Assembly (NCBI GenBank): GCA_030734395.1
Contig: JAUZTG010000003.1
Location: 1,054,001-1,118,000, forward strand
Direction of reading: 5' to 3'
Source: Sarocladium kiliense
Lineage: Eukaryota; Ascomycota; Sordariomycetes; Hypocreales; Sarocladiaceae
DNA length: 64,000 bases
This document shows positions 8,095-19,578 of this stretch, piece after piece (the stretch's first letter is position 1; each line of letters starts with the position of its first letter). The notes under the pieces were generated by a model. That model was not told the origin of the DNA. It did not search any database and saw only the letters and a list, made by a program, of their open reading frames with translations. The position numbers and the translations under genes were made by a program.

Positions 8095-10530
8095 GATGAG
8101 AGAGAGAAAACAGAAGGTGCAGAGGGAGGAGGATCGTGTTGGGCAAGGAGGACAGCGAGAATCTGACGATGGCTCCAACATCAGCCGAGACCTCGGTTCA
8201 CGATCATCTTACGCCGCTCGTATTCGAAGCAGGCCGAGATCAGCGTACATCGAACGATCGATTGCCCTTCCGCTGAATCACGCCGCCGTGTTCCACCCCC
8301 AGATATCCCCAGGCTCTCGCTTCAACGCGGATACCGTCGCAACCCCATGGGACGCCATCCGGCACCGTCCCCTTCGTGCAGCTTATTACATATAGCTTTT
8401 CACAATCGTTTGGCCACCCCTCGTTCTAATTCAGGGACAAAGTCGAAGAAGGAATAGAAGGCTGGGGCCCCAGCTTTCAACAGGCGGTGTTGTTACGTAC
8501 AAGAGGTCCACTGGTCCACCGGTGGGTTGAGACAGCAAGTGAGAAGGTTTTGCTAGGATGATGACGCTGCAAGTTATGACATCCCAATTCTCATTGATAG
8601 AGATCGACAAACAGATCCGTTAAATCACGCACTTCTGTAGTCTTGCTGGCTCATCTTTATGCGTATGCGGGATGAAGCCTCCTGTATTCGTGAAGCGAGG
8701 CAATTGAGATGAAGAAGGCGATCAGCGACATCGCCAGACATCAGACCAGGTCTCCACATCTGTATTAGCAAGCACCGCCGATCCAGGAAAAAAAGCCTTC
8801 TAGAAAAGTTCTGGGACCCTCAGCGGTACATCTACCGGGAGGCGAAATATGCTTGCCGGCGCGAGTTCCGCAGCGAGAGTTTCGACCGCACCAACTAGTA
8901 CCAATTCTAGAAGTCTCCCTTCCGCTAATCAGTAGAAGGAGTTTTGTAGTCCGTCAGCCGCAGTTTCTCTGTGGTAATCATGACGAGATAGTACCCAAGG
9001 TAGCGAAATCGGATCACGACGCACTCAGCATCAGCACAGAGGATGCTTGCCCCCGTTCAAACATTACTGGTGGTATGATGGCGGCCCTCCAATACAGCCT
9101 TGACCTGCTGCCCATCATGAAATTGGTGTCTGTGTGTGGAGAAACCCGAGCCAGCCCAATGCCAGAAGATACTTGTCTATAATTAGACAAGTGCTGTGGC
9201 CGCTTTAACAGGCGAACAGAAGGGGAAAATCAGTGGGTTAGATGAATATAAACCAAACATCCCAGATCATCAGCGTGTGTACCAGGAACCCTGACACAAT
9301 CAGTTGTTAGAGATCATGAAGATTACCTGTTCCCAGTACTTCTACTGCGATACCAATGAAGTCGGCACCATGAATCTCTACTGTGGGCGTAATACAGCTT
9401 GCTCGTGAAGCTTCCTCAAAACGCAAGCCCGCATGTTTACTGCTCGCCCAAGCTTTGTTTATCTAAACCTAAATTGAATCAGAAAAGGAGATGCACAAAG
9501 AAGTTCCGATCCAGGTGGCTGTCGATTCAATGCAGAGCCTTGCACACACAGGCTGCTGTGATAGCCCTACCTTATGGCTTTCGACGATGCCATCCCAGAC
9601 TTGCACGGTCCTTTTGTAGAGCTGTTCATTGGAGGCCATGTTTGTCCATCAGGTATTACGCGAATACCTTTACTGCGAGTCGAGTCGAGTCTTTGAGTTG
9701 GTGAATGTTCATATACTCAAGATGGCGTCGCTCAACGGAACCTACATTCAGACGTTTCATTTGCCACATCGGCATCAAAGACCTCGTACGCCATATACGC
9801 CAGGAGTCTGTAGCTTGTGAGCGGCCTCATTCTGGCATTTCTTGAGGATTTCAGGACCAAAATTGCCACTCTTTGATTACTTGAACCACATCATGCCCTA
9901 AACTCTCGTGAATCTTTGGGGTGACCGTGTCTCCGCGAACAAGATATCGTGTAGATATGATCCCTCTGGAGGTTGCCTATGTCAGGATAATTCCTAAGGC
10001 GATCCAGAAGAGTATCTAGAGTGACAAGATGCACTTCTTGTACCGTTGCTATTCGAGTTCAAGCTTTGAGGATCACCGGTGGGGTTTACGGGATTGTGGA
10101 TAACGCTGGGTAAGGAGAGGTATGCTTTCTACAGAGAGCCACCTCATGATCTGGCTCTGATTGAGTTGATTGAGGATTGCCATTGTTTTTTTTTTTTGGT
10201 ACATTTTCTCTCATAGAAGCAGGTAACAAAATAATATGCTTGGAGTAACAGTTCAGCAACGTTTCTAGGTGTCAGTACAGCATGCGACCAGAGGGGTACT
10301 GTTCATCGTCCAGGCCCGGTGCGGGTAATCTTCGGCGAACCTTCACCTGCATCGGACTTTAGTTATTCCTTCGCGTCAGTGAACACCTGGGCTCAAACGT
10401 AGCTCTCCCAGAGGCCAGGTTTCCTGAAGGTCGAGATTCCCAGCATCCGCACCCCTTCATCAGCACCCGAGAACTCAGTGTCCCACGCAACGAACCACAC
10501 TTACCTCTCACCTCGCATTGTGCTGCTACC
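8095..10530. other. 2.4-kb stretch without a supported gene
   Basis: No gene of known family was found. Open frames (8096-8395, 8853-9182, 9399-9704 on the plus strand) lack domains and splice logic. Noted content: a GTCGAGTCGAGTC micro-repeat near 9675, a run of 12 T at 10186-10197, and a 31-codon ORF at 9316-9408 with four Cys in a symmetric C-x5-C-x12-C-x5-C pattern that could be a relic of a small cysteine-rich protein. The last part holds the promoter of the SSS1 gene. Confidence 0.5.
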
Positions 10531-10862
10531 ATGGCTGATCAACTTCAAACCCTGCTCGAAGAACCGATCGACTTCTTCAAGGACGGGCTGCGATTCGCGA
10601 AGAGATGCACAAAACGTATGGCCCGAAGCACCGATGACAATGTCCGCCCCTCGAAGCATTGACGCTAACATTACTTGGTAAACAGCCGACAAGAATGAAT
10701 TCATCAAGATGAGCACCGCTGTTGGCATTGGCTTCCTCGTCATGGGCGCTACGGGATATCTCGTCAAACTGAGTATGTGGCCCCGATTCCGACGCTGAGG
10801 TTGCGACTGACATAGAGGTAGTTCACGTGCCCCTGAACCATGCGCTCGTGGGTGGCGCCTAA
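10531..10862 (+). CDS. SSS1: Protein translocase subunit SEC61 gamma (SSS1)
   Basis: Exons 10531-10615, 10686-10772 and 10822-10862 (70 aa; 213 nt, phases agree; introns 70 and 49 bp, with GCTAAC as branch point in the first). Sec61 gamma/SecE is the small tail-anchored clamp subunit of the ER protein-conducting channel. Seen: an amphipathic N-terminal helix with EEPIDFFKDG; the FAKRCTKPDKNEF hinge (K-P-D is nearly invariant in the family); and one membrane span, STAVGIGFLVMGATGYLVKL, followed by the short lumenal tail IHVPLNHALVGGA. The last acceptor was set at GAGGTAG|TT because the alternative three to five bases upstream gives a foreign C-terminus. Too short and split to be seen as one open frame. 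Confidence 0.95.
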
Positions 10863-11939
10863 GTACCCCAATGACTACGGTTCGACGATTGAGCGTTTAT
10901 CGAGCATGAGACTAGAGGCAAGGCGAAGCAGCCTAACATGGGGGAGGATGCGCCATCCGTGTCGGACGAGATTCTCGGCGCTTAATACGTGTGGTTCTTG
11001 GACAGACTACGCAATCAACTTTGATCAACTTGGGAAACCATTACACTGCGCAACTGTGGCCAGTGCAAAGGCATTTGGTAGCACATTAGTGCTGTCTCAC
11101 GCGAGCGAAGGAGCATGTATATTAAGGCGCAATGGCTGGAAGTCGAGCAATGGTTCTCCAGGAGTATATCACCTTTCAGGGTCCATAGGCTAAATGGCAC
11201 TGTCGAGCCTTTTGAAAATCGCCATAGCCTGAAACCCAAAACTTGCAGTGGTACAGCTCAGGAACTACATAACATGCAACCTCCCAAGTGGCGTGTCCCA
11301 CAGAATTGGGAAACGGTACTCGATCGCCAAACACCAGGCACACATGAATCTCCCAACAAGCTCATACTGCAAGAGACTGGATTTGGCGACCGGCAAAGCT
11401 CAGGATCGGAGTCGCGCGAAGCAAGTGTGCAGGCTGGGCGGAACAGTCCTTTGTTCGCATTCTATATGTTGAGGAGCTTCAAGGAGTACCTTAGTAAGGT
11501 GGGTGGCGCGAGTAAAAGCGGCGATGTCCATTAGTCACGTATTAACCAGGCTGAGCTCCAGTCCGTCCCAGACTTCCCGGAAGCTACCGCCACAAATAAG
11601 GCTCCGCAAGCGCGATTCATGGATATCTCCACTGGAACCTCGCATTGCAGCTCCGAGGGCGGAGGTTTGGGTTGGTTCTAGAGTGGGTGTGCGAAAAACT
11701 CTACAGCTGTGATCCTTATATATAACTCTGCGGCCTGCTGGTCGGGCTGGTCGGGGCATTCACGCTTGTGCCTTTCCCTTCTTTGGTCTGATACTTGGAG
11801 TAGACAGGCGTTGCCTGACATCTTTTGGCTTGCTGTATACCCAAGCGTTCTGGTCCTTCAGCGCGTTCCGAACCTGAGCCTGGTGATTCGACACGTAACA
11901 ACTCATCCGGTACCATTATACAAACGAGCAACCATCACG
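10863..11939. other. 1.1-kb intergenic region, promoter of the amino-acid transporter
   Basis: No supported gene. A frame at 11115-11534 is open but has no domain or signal. A frame open into the transporter from 11709 is treated as 5' leader, because the conserved start MSDQERR lies at 11940. Confidence 0.5.
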
Positions 11940-13400
11940 ATGTCCGACCAAGAGCGACGTGCCTCGGGCGTAGCGGCCGCCGATGTTGCCAACGACACCG
12001 ATAGCATCAACATGGCCGAGAAGCCTCCCACCAGCCCCGGCGAGGCTGAGGTCTTCGCCGGTGGCGCCGGACAGGTCAACTTCCGTACAGTTGGCTGGGT
12101 CCGTGCCGCCATCTTCCTCCTCAAGATGACCTTCGGCGCCGGTGTTCTCTCTCTTCCCAGCACTCTCTACGAGCTGGGTGCCGTCGCTGGCGGTCTCTTC
12201 ATCCTGTTCTGGGGTCTCCTCAACACTTACATGGCCCAGCTCCAAGGCCGGTTCAAGATTTCGCACCCGAGTGTTCACACTGTTGCGGATAGCGCTGAGA
12301 TTGCGGCTCTGCACTTCTCAGGTGGTAACAAGACCTGGGCGGCAGTTGTGAGAGATGCCACGGAGGTGGTGTACATCATCACCTGGATTCTGGCTGCTGG
12401 TCTGACCACTTTGGGACTCTCGATTGCCCTCAACGCAGTCACCAAGCACGGAACCTGCAGTGTCATCTTCGGTTTCTGCTCGTACCTCATTGTCGCGACT
12501 TTTGCCAGTATCCGCAAGATCGAGAAACTTGCGTGGATCAGCTGGGTTGGCTTCGGTTCCGTTGTGGCCGCTATCCTGACGGTCCTCATCGCCACTGCGA
12601 TTCGCGATAGACCGGCCGCTGCACCGCCGACTGGTGACTTTGATCTCGGCTTCTCAGCCTGGCCTGCGGAAAGCGCGACATTTGCGAGCGCATGGGCGGC
12701 GTCCCTCATCATTTTCGCCAGTAGCGCCAACACCTCTGGTTTCGTGCCCGTCATCTCCGAGATGAAGAAGCCTCAGGACTTCTTCAAGAGCCTGTACGTC
12801 GTGATGACTTGGATCACCACCTGCTACATGGTCATCGGCATGGTCATGTTCAGGTTTGCCGGCAAGTGGCTCGCATCTCCTGCTCTTGGATCTGCTGGCC
12901 CTACCATCAAGATCATCTCATATGGCCTCGCCATTCCCGGTCTCATTGCTGGCGCCATGATCTGCATCCACGTTGCTGGAAAGTCCATTTTCGTCCGTCT
13001 GCTCCGTGGTTCGCCTCACCTTACATCGAACACCTGGCAGCACTGGACCGTGTGGCTCAGCTCCACTTATGGAACTGGTCTCGTCGGATGGCTCATCTGC
13101 GAAGCCGTGCCTTTCTTCGGATCTCTTCTTTCAGTCGTCGGTGCCCTTGGATTTGGGCCTCTAGGCATCTGCCTGCCGGTGGTTCTGTGGTTCTGTATGA
13201 ATGAGGGCGTTTGGCAAAAGGGCGGCGCCAAGGGCAAGATGTTGTGGCTGGTCCACGCTTTCCTCATGCTTTTGGGTCTGTTTGTGACCATTGCGGGAAC
13301 GTACGCGGCAGTAGTGGTTATTCGGGATCAGTTCAGATCTGGAGCGGTTGGCAAGCCCTTCCAATGCGACGATAACAGCAACTCCGTCGCCTCGGGTTAG
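11940..13400 (+). CDS. Amino-acid transporter, AAAP/AVT family (Aa_trans)
   Basis: A single exon of 486 aa with start ATG 11940 (CACGATGTCC context). The frame is open a further 77 codons upstream, but that part looks like leader. The AAAP family moves neutral or cationic amino acids across the plasma membrane or vacuole membrane. Seen: a hydrophilic 50-60 residue N-terminus; the first span with the family motif FLLKMTFGAGVLSLPSTLYELG; and about ten further hydrophobic segments (for example GGLFILFWGLLNTYMAQLQ, IITWILAAGLTTLGLSIAL, LIIFASSANTSGFVPVISEM with the conserved N-T-x-x-F region). The C-terminus is short and hydrophilic. It is close to the fungal Mtr / N-amino-acid transport system type, so neutral amino-acid import at the plasma membrane is the best guess. 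The substrate is not shown by sequence. Confidence 0.9.
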   Translation: MSDQERRASGVAAADVANDTDSINMAEKPPTSPGEAEVFAGGAGQVNFRTVGWVRAAIFLLKMTFGAGVLSLPSTLYELGAVAGGLFILFWGLLNTYMAQLQGRFKISHPSVHTVADSAEIAALHFSGGNKTWAAVVRDATEVVYIITWILAAGLTTLGLSIALNAVTKHGTCSVIFGFCSYLIVATFASIRKIEKLAWISWVGFGSVVAAILTVLIATAIRDRPAAAPPTGDFDLGFSAWPAESATFASAWAASLIIFASSANTSGFVPVISEMKKPQDFFKSLYVVMTWITTCYMVIGMVMFRFAGKWLASPALGSAGPTIKIISYGLAIPGLIAGAMICIHVAGKSIFVRLLRGSPHLTSNTWQHWTVWLSSTYGTGLVGWLICEAVPFFGSLLSVVGALGFGPLGICLPVVLWFCMNEGVWQKGGAKGKMLWLVHAFLMLLGLFVTIAGTYAAVVVIRDQFRSGAVGKPFQCDDNSNSVASG

Positions 13401-14261
13401 ACAAAAGTAGCCGTAGGCGAGCATAATGACGGGGAGCTCGCCCAGTGGAATTGAAGCATAATGATATTTAAGTTACTCCAAAAGTTGTTCATCACTCACT
13501 GAATGAGAGTTGTCCATGACCCAGTGAAGTCGGACTGCGGATGTACGCCACAGAATGTCTGCAGTACAGGCCCTCCTCAGAGCACAGAAAGCAAGCACGG
13601 TTCAAATCCTTTGGAGTCGCGCTGTTGGTTGGATTGCCATTTTGACTTTCCCCTCGTGACCATCATATTCGGCCTCCACGGCAACACGTAGATGAGTGTT
13701 GCAAAGGTCGCCCAGTGTCATTCATAGAGCGAACATTTGCTTGCTGATCTCCAAGCACCTTCGCTCTTATGGCTAAGCTTTCGGCTACGCTTCCCCGCCC
13801 ACTTGGGCAGGGTCCCTTATCAGCAAGATACTCCAGCTGAGGGGCACAAATCCCCTGAAGCTAGCCGATTGGGCCGACTAGACTGGCGCTGCCTTATTCA
13901 CCTACCTTGATCAACCTAGTGCTGCTCATTTCCCGAGAGCCCCGGGTGCCGATATCCCCGCAAGATCGAAGCACATGAAGCCGTCTTAACCGCTGCGCCT
14001 GTGATGCCAAAGACTCCTATGTTATATTTATACATTCGTTTGCCGAAGTTCCAGCAACTGTGAAAGCATAACGAGCCGACCTAACCGTCACCTCAGCATC
14101 GCCAAAAGTTCCCTTGTGAGATGAATCAGGTATAACGTACCTTAGAAAATATAGGTTGAATTGAGAAGGATGCTAGATAAAAGGGCGTCACTAGCAGTCC
14201 TTGTTCCCTCGCTATTAACTTGTGCTTCATATATTGCACCACAAGCTGGCTCGATCTCACT
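13401..14261. other. Intergenic between transporter and sedolisin genes
   Basis: No gene. A GGTTCAAATCC string at about 13600 resembles a tRNA T-loop, but the flanks cannot pair. The second half turns AT-rich (TGTTATATTTATACATTC near 14020), which carries on into the protease gene. Confidence 0.5.
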
Positions 14262-17210
14262 ATGCGGGGATTACTTTTGTTTCCCGTTGGAGCTCCTCTT
14301 GGCTCTAGCCTTGCGTCCAATTACCTCGTTCATGAAAGTCGCCACAAGGCTATTGACCATCAATGGAATAAGAGAGAACAACTTGACAAAGACCAGATCT
14401 TGCCTATTCGTATTGGCCTGAAGCAGTCAAATCTCGAACACGCCGACCACTGGCTTATGGACGTTTCTGATCCTGAAAGTCCAAACTTTGGCAAGCATTG
14501 GACTGCTGCAGAGATTCTTCATGCCTTTAAACCAAGGTATAAAGGGCCTTTATTTTCCCTCGGGCACATAGCTAATCAAAATAGCCATGAGACTGTTCAG
14601 GCGGTACACTCTTGGCTTAACGAGTCTGGTATTCACCCTGATAGACACCAACTGTCCGAGGGCCTTGGCTGGCTCCAGTTTGAAGTGAGTTAAGCGATCA
14701 AATAAGCTGCACTGTCACAGGCTCCAAAGTTAATATTCGACTTGTAGGCCAGCGTTGAAGAAGCGGAAACACTATTCCAAACGAAATATCACGTATTTGA
14801 GCATACAAAGTCCTCAACGACTCATATAGCGTGCGATGAATACTCAGTTCCCTCGCATGTTAGCTCCCATATTGACTTTGTATCCCCTGGCGTACACTTT
14901 GACGCAAAGATCAAACCTGATGATACTGAATATCTTGCCCTCGATGGCACTCGGCTCAAGGCAAGAGAATTGGTCGCAGAAGGAAGAAAGAAGCGCCACA
15001 ACAAACACCCGGGAAGGCCTTTCCATCGGTTCCCACGACCTCTTCATCACCATTGGGGCTCTTACGATCATCATGTTTGTAATACGTCATTTGTCACTCC
15101 AGTGGGTTCTATGACTCCTAGCTTTCACTTTGTTGCTAACATGAATAGGCGTGCTTGAGGCTACTGTATGATGTACCAAGCAACATCCCTCCTGGTAAGC
15201 AACTGACTTGGCCCTACGCTAACGGAAACTGCCAAGTCGCATGTTTTCGAGCTATGCACTCTGACTTCTTCTTAGCCCCTTCTCAAGAAGCAAATCTCCT
15301 ATCCCTGATGAACTATCAATACTGACTGTGACAAATAGTTAAGGGGAATACTTTCGGCATCGTGGAGTATACGCCTGAGTCATATCTTGGATCGGACTTG
15401 GATTTATTTTTCAAGACCTACGAACCCAGTCTTATAGGCAAAAGGCCAGCCTTAGATTCGATAGATGGTAAGCCGGGAAGCTGCGTATCTACTTTCCTTG
15501 CTAATTTTCCCAGGGGGCTTCCTTTACGATACTGGCATTAACGCAACCAATGCTTTCGAATACCTTGGGGAGCCAAGCCTTGACCTCCAATACGCCATGG
15601 CTCTCGTAGACCAGCAGGTGTGTTACTTTCCAAGGAAGCTGTCACGGATTCTCTGATACTAAATCATGTTTGACTGTAGGAGATTACTCTATACCAAGTC
15701 GGAGACCTCGCAGAGTCGAACATGACTTCATTCAATAATTTCCTTGATGCTATTGACGCATCGTATGTAAGGCTCTCTAGAGGACATTCCTTCTTTTTAC
15801 CATGCGCAGACTATTGCAGTTTCATGAATTAACTCCTTGTGTAGTGCACTTATGATGGAGGAGACGACCCGAACTTCGATGCCGTTTACCCGGATCCTTA
15901 TTCAGGGCCGAACAGCTATAAAGGAGCAGAGAACTGCGGTACCTATGAGCCGGCGAAGGTCATTTCCACATCCTATGGATAGTAAGCTTGCTTTCAGTCT
16001 TTTCTTGCCTGTCCTTCAATATCTCTGTTCATTTATCCATTCAATCTAAAGAGGTCGAAAATTTGCTAACTGCTTGGTATTAGCTCTGAGATAGAGCTGC
16101 CTCCCGCTTATGCAATTCGCCAATGCCACGAATATCTCAAACTTGGTTTGATGGGCACAACAATCGTATACTCTAGCGGCGATTTTGGTGTAGAATACGA
16201 TGGAGGTGGTTGCCTCAACCCCGACGGATCAGAGAACAATGGCAACTCTGGAATCTTCGTCCCGACTTTCCCTGCATCGTGCCCTTATGTGTTGGCTGCG
16301 GTTCGTGCTATATCTTGACCAGAACTCAGACCAGTAAGGAAGCATAGCTGACTATTTTCTTCAGGGCGCGACGCAAATCAAGAATGGAACTTACAATGTC
16401 GATAAAGCCATCAAGAACAACGAGCAGGTTGAAGTGGTCATGGAATTATATTTGACTCCGGGTGGGTTTGTAGGAAACGACGTTCCAGCGGGCGCAAACG
16501 TTATCGACCAGACCATCTTCAGCTCAAGTGGTGGCTTCTCCAATGTCTTTTCCATCCCATCATACCAAGAGCGCGCTGTAACGGAATACATGGAGAAGTA
16601 CGCCCCTGACTACCCTGGCCAATACAACCGTACCGGCAAAGTCCGTGGTAGGTGCTATCCTCAGATTTGATATAAAGACTTGACTGATTGACTTTTGAAC
16701 AGGATTCCCTGATATCTCAGCGAATGGCGCTTGGTATAGCATTGCAGTGTTTGGGGAACTGTCTCAAGCCTTTGGCACGAGCTGTGCAGCGCCTGTCATC
16801 TCAGCCTTGCTAACAATCATCAACGGGGAACGCATGAAGGTGGGCAAGGGCGCTGTTGGTTTCATCAACCCTGTGCTCTACGCCCACCCTCATATTCTCA
16901 AAGATGTTGTAGAGGGACAGAACCCTGTATGATACCTACTTCTGCGGCTTTGAACGTTGACCTCTTGCTGACTTTATCATAGGGATGTGGAACAAACGGA
17001 TTCAGCGCTGTACCTGGATGTAAGTTAAATCAACTATAGACTATGCCCTTGCTTCAAACACTTCTAGTAGAAAAACTCTTCTCTTCTCATTATACGCGAC
17101 TAAGTCTACTTGGAAGGGAAAATGCTTACAACTTCACAGGGGACCCCACCACAGGTCTTGGAACACCTAACTTCCCAAAGATGCTTGAGTTGTTCCTTAG
17201 CCTTCCATAG
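14262..17210 (+). CDS. Sedolisin (peptidase S53) tripeptidyl-peptidase precursor
   Basis: Thirteen exons: 14262-14536, 14585-14684, 14748-15101, 15149-15194, 15339-15467, 15514-15617, 15680-15766, 15845-15981, 16084-16300, 16365-16647, 16703-16926, 16983-17019 and 17140-17210. They sum to 2064 nt (687 aa) and every phase matches. S53 enzymes are acidic serine-carboxyl proteases, usually secreted, that trim tripeptides. Seen: a short hydrophobic start (RGLLLFPVGAPLGSSLA), a weak signal peptide; a pro-kumamolisin domain with HWLMDVSDPESPNFGKHW; the linker FVTPACLRLLY; catalytic Glu/Asp in EPSLDLQYAMAL; the oxyanion Asp in SSGDFGVEY; the nucleophile Ser in FGTSCAAPV; and the Ca-site end with GLGTPNFP. 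Exon count and AT-rich introns differ strongly from neighbouring genes. All catalytic residues are present. Exon 3 uses a weak donor (GTGGGT at 15102). Confidence 0.9.
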
Positions 17211-17482
17211 AGGTTTATTGTATACTAGGTGCGCGACAAGAATGCCGAGCGATGCCGTATCCAGCCATATGATAGCCTAGTAAACTCGCATTATCCAAAG
17301 AGTTAATTTAACTTTTGGTCTTCTATCTAACACCTAACCTGTCTCACCAAATGCCAGGGGCTGGGCCTAGCATCACCCATCAAGCAGCGTCAATTTGCGT
17401 TTAGTCTTTACTTCAACTATCGTCTTCACTTTTATGTGAAGATGAGCCCATTCTTCGGCGTAGCAGTACCAATGCAATGTTC

Positions 17483-18613
17483 TCACAAGGTAGACAGAAC
17501 CCCTTCGCTCTGTTCAACTCCCACAGGTCTGGGATTTGTGTCATTCTCATCCCTTCTCTGTTTGCGCATAGCCCAACCACGGAGACCCGGCGCTCGTGAC
17601 GCAAGGCTGAGGATCTGGGGACCCAGTGGCAGATGGCCAGTGCGCTCTTCATGGAACAGGCAGCTGATGGCAATGATGAGGGCAAACCAATAGATGTTAT
17701 ACGCAAGGACTGATCCGTAGGTAGCCGAGTTCTCCCATCCCAGCAGAGCGTTGAACACGTCCCATCCGTTATCCGTCTCCGCATTACAGCAGTTGACATG
17801 CCACACAGATTCGCGGATGTCATAAGACCCTGGCCCATTTCCCTCCTCAGCAACGTCACTGCCCACTTTGTTGGCAAAGGCGTTGTACTGCAGATCCCAT
17901 ACCGCCTTTGAGAACATGCCTGCCGCTATCAAGTATAAAACACTGGTGGAGATAATGAGGAAGAGTTGGATGGACAGCATGTTGCCGCCGCGGTAGAGGA
18001 TGTAGCCGATCAAGATAGCGGCGATGGCTCCGCAAATAACAGGAAGCGGAAAGGCGGAGGCCGGCAGGCTCAAAGAAACACCGCCGATGAACACAACAGC
18101 TTCCACACCCTCTCGCATGGTTGTGATGAAGGGTAGAATGAACATGACGTGACGCCGTGACCAGTCGCGGAGCCACGGACCGATGCCGCAGAAATGCCTG
18201 CTATCCTTGACGGTCACGCTTCGACTCTTCTCAGCGAGGGCTTCAGAAATCTTGACGCGCCACTTCTCTTGCATTTTGTTGATTCGTAGGAGGGCCAAGC
18301 CCATGACAGAGATGATCACAGTTGCGATCAGGTAGAATATGCCCTCCCAAAGGTCCTCTGATGACGCCCATATGTCCTTTCCCAGGCCGTAGAAGACTCC
18401 GATGAAGGCACCGCCGATGATAAGGCAGATGAGTATGCCTGAGAATGCACCGAGCCAGACCTGCCGCCACAGTCTTCTATAAATGGCTTGGTCTTGATCT
18501 TCCTGGCCCAGGCATTGCTTTAGGAAAGAAAAGAGGACGGAAAGAATAACGATAGCTTCGAGACATTCTCGGAACATGATGAAGAAGATCTGCACGGCGA
18601 AGACGTTGGCCAT
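17483..18613 (-). CDS. FTR1: High-affinity iron permease FTR1
   Basis: A single exon of 376 aa. Ftr1 imports Fe(III) produced by the Fet3 ferroxidase at the plasma membrane. Seen: the N-terminal iron-handling motif RECLEA in IMFRECLEAIVILSVLFSF (the family's REGLE), a second one in MREGVEAVVFIGG, and about seven hydrophobic spans (for example LGAFSGILICLIIGGAFIGV and GIFYLIATVIISVMGLALL). The cytosolic C-terminus is hydrophilic. Length is typical for the family. It is transcribed divergently from the FET3-type oxidase that starts 965 bp away, the usual arrangement for this two-protein uptake complex in fungi, and converges with the S53 gene (273 bp between stops). Confidence 0.96.
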   Translation of the reverse strand: MANVFAVQIFFIMFRECLEAIVILSVLFSFLKQCLGQEDQDQAIYRRLWRQVWLGAFSGILICLIIGGAFIGVFYGLGKDIWASSEDLWEGIFYLIATVIISVMGLALLRINKMQEKWRVKISEALAEKSRSVTVKDSRHFCGIGPWLRDWSRRHVMFILPFITTMREGVEAVVFIGGVSLSLPASAFPLPVICGAIAAILIGYILYRGGNMLSIQLFLIISTSVLYLIAAGMFSKAVWDLQYNAFANKVGSDVAEEGNGPGSYDIRESVWHVNCCNAETDNGWDVFNALLGWENSATYGSVLAYNIYWFALIIAISCLFHEERTGHLPLGPQILSLASRAPGLRGWAMRKQRRDENDTNPRPVGVEQSEGVLSTL

Positions 18614-19578
18614 CTTGGGCTATGTTCAACCCCTCAAGGGAGAAATGATAAGGGCAGGCTGCCTGGTTCGAGGTCGGAACGACAAGGAAAAATTGTTGAT
18701 AAATGAGAAGCCCAAGGGTGGAGTGATAGCGATGAGACGCAAGCAAGCCCGTCCTCAGATAGCCTTTTCACTTGTGGACACGCCCGCTTGACTTGGACTT
18801 CTTCGGCACAGAGTATCTACATAAGTCAAAGAAGAGGCTCAACGGTGTTGCGACATCGGTTATCAGGTGAAAGACTTTATTGAAAGACGTACATGTCCTA
18901 GCAAAAAAGGTGAGTATCTCCATTGCGCGAATTTTGCATCAATCGTCCGGATCGCACGGTGAGGTCATGTTTCGTGGAAGCACCGCCAGCCTAGGCATAT
19001 AGTCGTGAGTATTCTGGTGGAAATTCTGGCACCGGCCTGAGATGATCTGATCAGCTCTTGAGTCCAACCAATCAGTATAGGTTGTCACGGTCTGCGTGGA
19101 TAGCTAGGCGAAAACTAGTTGATGAAAACATCCGCGCGTCCCAAGAGCCCAAAGTATACCGGTTATAGCGGCATCTTTGTGACCACACGAGACGCAATGG
19201 CGCGGCGGGGAATATCTGTACGTTGGAACTCTGCTTCCATAAGGTACTCGCAACTTGGAGTCTCTAAATCCATGGACACTATCAGATGGGGCTAATGATA
19301 TAAGCCTTTGCCGGACCCTATGTCATCGGATCAAGCGGCATCGTGATGATCTGATAACACCAGCTCCGACCATGGGCAGCTAAGCAGACTTTTGTCAAGC
19401 AGTGGCCGAGACCAACCGTTCCTTTCCTTGCATATGGAACTCTGTTAGTTTGGTGCCGATTTGGGGAAATTGAGTTATCGGTTCACTGTTCAAAACCCAG
19501 TCTCCCTTCCGGGTGAAAATTACAACTTGGAGATCATCAACTCGAGGACGAATCTCAGATTGACTGGTACTACTTGCA
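18614..19578. promoter_or_regulatory. Shared divergent promoter of FTR1 and FET3 with iron-type GATA sites
   Basis: The 965-bp region holds one exact match to the iron-repressor (SreA/Urbs1-type) consensus ATCWGATAA at 19349-19357, ATCTGATA on the minus strand at 19287-19280, a one-mismatch site (minus-strand read of 18860-18868, CCTGATAA core) and a CCAAT box at 19068-19072. GATA repressors of this class silence reductive iron uptake when iron is plentiful, and the CCAAT complex with HapX acts under starvation. The sites are seen; regulation is inferred from the family. Confidence 0.6.
19349..19357 (+). promoter_or_regulatory. Iron-responsive GATA element ATCTGATAA
   Basis: An exact match to the fungal siderophore/iron GATA repressor consensus ATCWGATAA, 222 bp upstream of the FET3 start codon. 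A second partial copy on the other strand lies at 19280-19287. Confidence 0.55.

Noticed and set aside
10186..10197. T12 run as terminator or retroelement tail
   Set aside because: No adjacent element, target-site duplication or coding remnant was visible; a simple homopolymer.
13590..13625. tRNA-like T-loop string GGTTCAAATCC
   Set aside because: Flanking bases do not form a T-stem and no acceptor, D or anticodon arm fits.
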